DNA of 64,000 nt from Apostichopus japonicus (taxonomy: Eukaryota; Echinodermata; Holothuroidea; Aspidochirotida; Stichopodidae). The position numbers were made by a program, and so were the translations under genes. Under the pieces are notes generated by a model, which was not told the DNA's origin, did no database searches, and saw only the letters and a program-made list of their open reading frames with translations. The stretch is taken from positions 14,599,499 through 14,663,498 of the forward strand of contig NC_092565.1 of NCBI RefSeq assembly GCF_037975245.1, given 5' to 3'. Each line of letters starts with the position of its first letter. Within the stretch, counting starts at the first letter, position 1. This document shows, piece by piece, positions 58,787-64,000 of this stretch.

Positions 58787-61700
58787 CAGTACAGGGCAGA
58801 ATCCCTGCGTACCCTTCCGAGACTTCTCCAAACTGCAAGCAGAACTGGTTGTTGCTGGAATCATTATCTGTATAGTTAGTTCCAGCCACCTTAGATACAG
58901 TCACGCATATCATGTCGAAATATTCACAAGACGAACTCGGGATATTAACGTACACGTTCAAGGTGGTAATGGACACAGTTCCACCACTAACAATAGACGC
59001 ATCTAGGTTGGAGGACAGACTGGATTCGGCTTCATAACTTATAGTCTATGGTTTGAAAAAAAAAAAAAAAAAAAAGATCAGCTACAAATTATAGTTTAAT
59101 AAAGTCTCACATAATATCCATATGTTCTAAAAATTTGTGAAGTATATATTGTGTTGGCGGAGGACACTTTTTTTGGGTCGATTTTTTTACAATTTGTAGT
59201 CCCACCACGTCATCTTAGACCAACAGGAGCATTTAAGATATTAAGCATATCATTAACTTCTCCTGAAAACTCGAATTGCTATCGTAGCAACACTAGCACT
59301 CAACTCCTCCCCCCCCCCCCCCCACCGTTGAATCACCATGCACGCCACTGAACAAAACCTTCTGGAAGGAATAGACTAGCCAGTTAGCCTAACCTATAAC
59401 TTGGCCTAGGCCTACTCCTTATTTATTTGTTTTGTATACGTACATATTCGTAGCAAAGGACACTTAATTACGTCTCTAAAAAATGTTAGCATACTAGGCA
59501 CGTTACATTCTGATCAGGGATGTAGTACCTCTGTGACGTCAGGTTCCGAAGGCAGAAGAGCTCATAAATAATGGAGTAAAAACATACCTTAGCTTGAGTT
59601 CTCATATTTGGCATGTTAATTTGTGACATAGATAGGAATGTATGTTGTAAGTTTCAAAGAAATTAGTTACGTGTCTCATCCAGTTTGTTGTCTTGTAACA
59701 ACCATCAGGCATGCACAGTAAAGGAGTATTGGTTTATCCTTCTCACCTGACGAGGCGGCTTCATAACATGTCACTAGTCCTCCACCCCACCCCACCCCCA
59801 CACACACGTATCCCCTTCGTGTTTGATTAGAATACGGCTATAGTTATGTGATCATTATAACCCTGTATATAGTATACACTCATTCTCTCTACTTACGGCG
59901 GTGTTGGCAGCCAATAGGTCGGTGCTATTACTCAGCATGAACGCCACTGCATAGTTATTACCGGAATCTGGGGAATTGATGCCGAATGGCCCAGAGTTCT
60001 GTAGTCTGACAGTGTAGGTAACGATGTTGTCCACGTCTAAATCGAGCTGCAGTGAGCTAGGATTTGTTACTTCCAAACCAATAACTTCCACATCTAAAAA
60101 ACGATTAAATAAAAATTTGCCATCAGTCAATTTAAACCATTCTACGGCCATTTTTTTCATTTAAATCGATATACTCGACCAATTTAAATATTGATATCTA
60201 CCAAATTAGGTTCACAATTGCCGCATAAAGATAAGTTTTGGACATTCTTTCACCGCATGAGCTGAATAAAACTGCTTAACCACCGACTACAAGGGATGTC
60301 GATGTGTAGCCTACACTGACTTATGCCGATTTAACGTTGTACCATTGTATGTCAAATACGTATAATAGATGTCGATTTGCACGGACTCATCGATACAAAT
60401 TGGTACCGGTGTATGTCAATTACATCATGTAGAAGTTGCCTTCATGTACCTCATGGAAAAGCCCCGACTGATGATGAGGATGAAAGCTTGCCGAACAAAA
60501 CAAATCTTTGTTGTTCTAGCTGCGTAAAGACCGGGGTAATCAGAACCCCCCTCCCTCCTCTCCATCCCATACGCAGCATGACACAATCGGGGATGGGTAT
60601 TTCGAATTGTATTATATCCGTAAGATGCGGCTTGGATCTTGTAATAACCGATCTTGATTCGTAGACTATACCTTTCAATTTTATAGTTCATAGACTGTTG
60701 GGATTAAAGCTAAAGTAGATATTATTTTGGTAATGAAATACGATAATAGGCCTACCTGCACACTGATAGAATCCAGCCAGACCCTCGGCATATGCTCCAA
60801 ATGATAGACAAGCGAAGTTATTTGTAGTGTCTCCGTCGGTGTAGTTAGCGTTGCTAGTGGCAGACACTTGCACGCAAATGTAGGAGTAGTCGCTACAGTC
60901 GCTGGAAGCCACATTTACAGATATTTCAAACTGTGAGAATGTCTGGCTGTCTCCCGCTGCCAGTTGAATGTCAAAAGCATTGTAACTATTGTCGCTTGAC
61001 GGAAGATTCAGGACCTGCGGATAACAATGATGATAACATAAATGAGTAATGGCTATAATTAAGCATCATTATTAATGAACCCTTAATACAGCAGTGGTAT
61101 CAGTCAGGAAGCAAATGTCTTAGCTATCCAGCTACTATCTTTTGGACATTTTTATTATTATTATTAATAGGAGTATCACAGTAATTTGTACTTTGCCGAT
61201 GGGGTTGAAATAGTTATTTTCGTGTTAAATAATTTAGGTTAGTTTGAGAAATAAAAAAATAAAAATACTATGTTATTATAGATGCAGAAATATGTGAAAT
61301 GTTTAGCCGCCTGACACTATTTCATATACTCTGAATCAGTTATAAGAAATGTTGGTAAATTAAAAAAAAAATTGTTAATTAATGAACCCTTAGTACAGCA
61401 ATGATATTAGTCAAGAAGCAAATGTCGTAGCTAACTAGCTACTATTTTGATATCAATGTTTACACTCCATCAGCAGGCCCACCGTAGACTAGAGGGTCAT
61501 CCAAGGGCGTAGGAACCGGGGACTGGGGGCGCCAGCCCCCCCCCCCCCCAGTGAAAAATATGGGGGTGGAAGTATCATTCCGCCCCCTGCTCCGCAAGTC
61601 AGAAAACCCCTTTTTCATTTCCAAATGAGAAATAAATCTCATTTGGAGCACCAAATTGCATCTGAGGCCATGTGAAAATGCAAAATTATTTACAAAATGG

Positions 61701-63206
61701 AGTGGGTGTTGAAGTGTGCTACATTGCACCAAATTGCATCTGAGGCCACCTGGAAAAGCAATGCCCTTAGACCCCTCCCCCAGGCCGGCCATCAGTCTTC
61801 AGCCCCCCCCCCCCACTCAAAAGTACCTTCCTACGCCACTGGGGTCATCTACAGTACATAGGGGTGCGATATTTCATCATTAAACACCACAATGTACAAA
61901 TACAATATGGAAGTGTCATATGAAGTTATATGTAACTTCATATACCTTCACTCTATAGAGTTGAAGGAGTTAGTAACCTTAAGACGTGATTGTAAAGTGT
62001 TGGTCGTAAACAAGGTGTTCATGGTTGTCACATTCAGAAGGAACTCTGGAGTGACGTGAGAAATAAATAAACTTGTTTTGTCAATGTGCTTATAATTGTT
62101 TCTAATCCCAAGGCTTATGAGACTACAGGAGCTGATTTGCGGAAGTATACCCATGGGATGATCGTAGATGAACACCGGCCTAAATCACGCCCTCTCGTTT
62201 CCATGGGTGTTCAGAAAATTACAAGGCAGACGTCTTAATTGTGGTACCCATTCCTGTTCCCGAGACCGCCACTTAACATCCCCGTCCGAAGGGACGAGAG
62301 TGTACCCGCTCAGCATCGAACCACTTTCTCAGGTACTGACTATGAGATAAACACCCATATTAAATATTACAGCAGTGCAGCCATGGCAAAACAAATTGTT
62401 TCGAAACCAGTGTGAGCTATAGCTTAGGACGACCTGTACACCCTATACTTTCCCATTTTCAAACCAGAGATACTTTCCGTAACTCCTCAGCAATCATTTT
62501 TAAAGAGTAAATATAGCCTACTACTATACCTACCGTATCAGCTGTTGTTGGATCCGGATCACTGCTTGCAACGAAGGAAACCTCAAAGTTATCTCCAGAT
62601 GTTGCCTCTTCTATGTCCTTTGTTCCAACATTCTCAATTATAACCGAAAAGACGGCCGTGGTGGTTTGGTCAAAGATATACTCAACGGAAGATGTCAAGT
62701 CCAAACTTGTAACACTAACGTCTATAACAGATCAGAGAAACATTGCATGAAATACCTATATATAATTGGCATATTAATCAAAAATCCATTATTATAACCT
62801 CTGTCTATACAAAGTTACATCGGTCATTACCTAAATTAAGTCTGTGCATGTCTGGTTAAGCAGCTACTGAGTAAACACATCCTAAATGTTATGTTTATTT
62901 CTCATGTGATTGAGACGAACACCATGTTCAACATTTGAAAAAAACGTTACAACATGAACGTTACAATATGCTCATTCCTATTGGTCGTGTTGCCGTTGCT
63001 AATAGCTACCCGGTTTTTCTACGTACCAGCTACAGAAGCCGACACCGTTGAGGAGGAAGAGCTCGCGCCAGTTAATGTTGTTTTTTCTTCCAACACTAAT
63101 TCCGTTGAGAGAAGCTCGGTAAATATCTCGGTAAAAACGGCTTCTGTAGTTCCCGATGTGACGAGAGGCCCGTCAGTGCCACTTCCTTCTTCTTCCTGGC
63201 CCAACA
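58787..63206 (-). CDS. Modular extracellular protein, two ~150-residue repeats, partial
   Basis: Five exons in transcript order: 63206-63027, 62721-62534, 61014-60756, 60093-59897 and 59045-58787, all GT-AG and in frame. The first is a Ser/Thr/Glu-rich linker without a fold signature. The next four form two modules, each split 188 or 197 nt plus exactly 259 nt, with phase-1 outer and phase-0 inner introns. Module 1 starts DVSVTSLDL and module 2 DVEVIGLEV. Both end with a block NYTDxDxxxNNxxCLxFG, xxxEGxAG, and a final Cys. Four cysteines per module recur (SDC or SSC, then MIC or YIC, then FCL or ACL, then last). Beta-rich spacing with VTYTVRLQNSG resembles CARDB/Ig-like surface domains, but the family is not identified. 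Both ends are missing: the first exon needs a donor upstream, and 58787 ends in donor GTGAGTA. No signal or membrane segment is in view. Confidence 0.78.
60120..60440. repeat. Degenerate TTTAAAT repeat in intron
   Basis: Motifs such as CATTTAAATCGATATAC, CCAATTTAAATATTGATAT and GTATGTCAA(A/T)TAC recur loosely. Same type as the region at 42830-43520. Confidence 0.5.
61502..61841 (-). mobile_element. hAT-type MITE, copy 3 (in intron)
   Basis: Ends are CAAGGGCGTAGGAACC and CTTCCTACGCCACTG. An 8-bp target duplication GGGTCATC lies at 61494-61501 and 61842-61849. Same family and orientation as 50339-50715. It lies in the intron between exons 62534-62721 and 60756-61014 of the modular gene. Confidence 0.95.
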
Positions 63207-64000
63207 CTGAAAGGAAAGAGTAAACAATTCCTTAAACTAATCAGCCCAAGGAAACCAACGCATGGAGTACACACTATCTGATGCCTAGGTAAACACGAAT
63301 CATGACGAAAGATCCTGCACGTGGTCCACTTAATTGGCTATTCGTTTAGTAATCTCTATAAAAGATATAAAAACGCGTGGATTCAGAACTTTTCATCACA
63401 TAATAATGGATTATTATGATATGTAAGTAAGTGGTAAATATACCGTAAAGTAAGTACTGTCTTTACAGTATACGATTCATAACATGTGAAGGGAAACGGT
63501 AACAAATTCTAGTGTCAAGTGCGAACAGAAACGCAAATATTTGAATCCGTCTAGCGCCAGCATATTTGCTTATGAGGCACTATAGGTATAGTTAATACAA
63601 TGCCTGTTGTTACCCTAGAAACCATTCTAACATGATGCAAAAGATCGACTCAGTGTGCTTCTTAATATTTTTGAAGAAGACGGTGGTTGCAAGATATTTG
63701 TACCACTATGGGTTTTGCTCTTACGTGGTACACTATAGTTCTTGTCTCCGTTTAATCACTTAGTGAGACACACGTGCATGCGCGTATATTATGTGTGGTG
63801 AGCGGCATCATTATTATTAAGATACACGTGACAAATAATCCGTTAAACAGAAAAGTAACGGGATTAGTTGTTTCATTGTCACATTTTCTGTGACAATTAA
63901 CAGACTGCACCCAACTGTTTCAACAATGTTCCATTGTTGACGTATAGGCCTTACATATCAGGTATACAGCTCATGGAAGCTTTACTTTCAGAGTGATCGT
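63207..64000. other. Window end; possible start of a plus-strand gene
   Basis: No firm gene. On the plus strand TATAAAAA (63366-63373) is followed 33 bases later by ATGGATTATTATGATAT (63406-63422) and a donor-like GTAAGTAAG at 63423. This could be a first exon but is too short to judge. Upstream exons of the minus-strand modular gene are not visible here. Confidence 0.25.

Noticed and set aside
1..64000. tRNA or rRNA genes
   Set aside because: No cloverleaf with matching A and B boxes and no rRNA segment were recognised by eye; a covariance search would be needed to exclude them.

Overview
This is a eukaryotic, animal-type window: the genes are split by GT-AG introns, most of the DNA is non-coding, and transposons, minisatellites and AT or poly-G/poly-C tracts are abundant. 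A CYP26-type P450, AKR1-type reductases and a large foldback transposon like the sea-urchin TU elements suggest a marine invertebrate deuterostome, perhaps an echinoderm. That assignment is inference. Layout: (1) 1-7.3 kb is mostly non-coding but holds the broken exons of an intron-containing gypsy/Ginger-like integrase on the minus strand (2107-7183). (2) 7349-11582 is one 4,234-bp foldback transposon. It has about 1.1-kb inverted arms built from ~146-bp tandem units, no transposase, and a perfect 10-bp target duplication. (3) 11.6-15.1 kb is non-coding, with a 690-bp minisatellite just upstream of (4) a complete six-exon CYP26-like gene (15111-19476, plus strand, 495 residues). (5) 20.5-21.6 kb holds a retroposon whose head copies U2 snRNA, cut in two by an 857-bp DNA transposon. 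An unbroken sister copy lies at 51293-51487. (6) 22164-31606 and 33565-42799 are a direct segmental duplication. Each copy carries a complete nine-exon, 320-residue aldo-keto reductase gene (22265-29035 and 33666-41875). The two copies have different minisatellite expansions and transposon insertions. The spacer between them holds a 910-bp hAT-type element and a short inverted-repeat region. (7) 42.8-47.5 kb is non-coding, with a degenerate TTTAAAT-rich array and a 265-bp MITE. (8) 47548-49780, minus strand, is a gene for a 69-residue secreted EGF-like peptide, with a recognisable TATA box and a 5' UTR exon. (9) 50.3-58.7 kb is largely non-coding. (10) 58787-63206, minus strand, is an incomplete gene of five visible exons. 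It encodes two copies of a ~150-residue extracellular module after a Ser/Thr/Glu-rich linker. How the genes relate: CYP26 enzymes clear retinoic acid and AKR1 enzymes reduce aldehydes including, in some families, retinal. A shared retinoid theme is therefore possible, but nothing in the sequence proves it. The two AKR copies differ most in the loops that set substrate choice. Three MITEs of one hAT family (39949, 50339, 61502) each have perfect 8-bp target duplications, and one has its empty site preserved in the other AKR copy.
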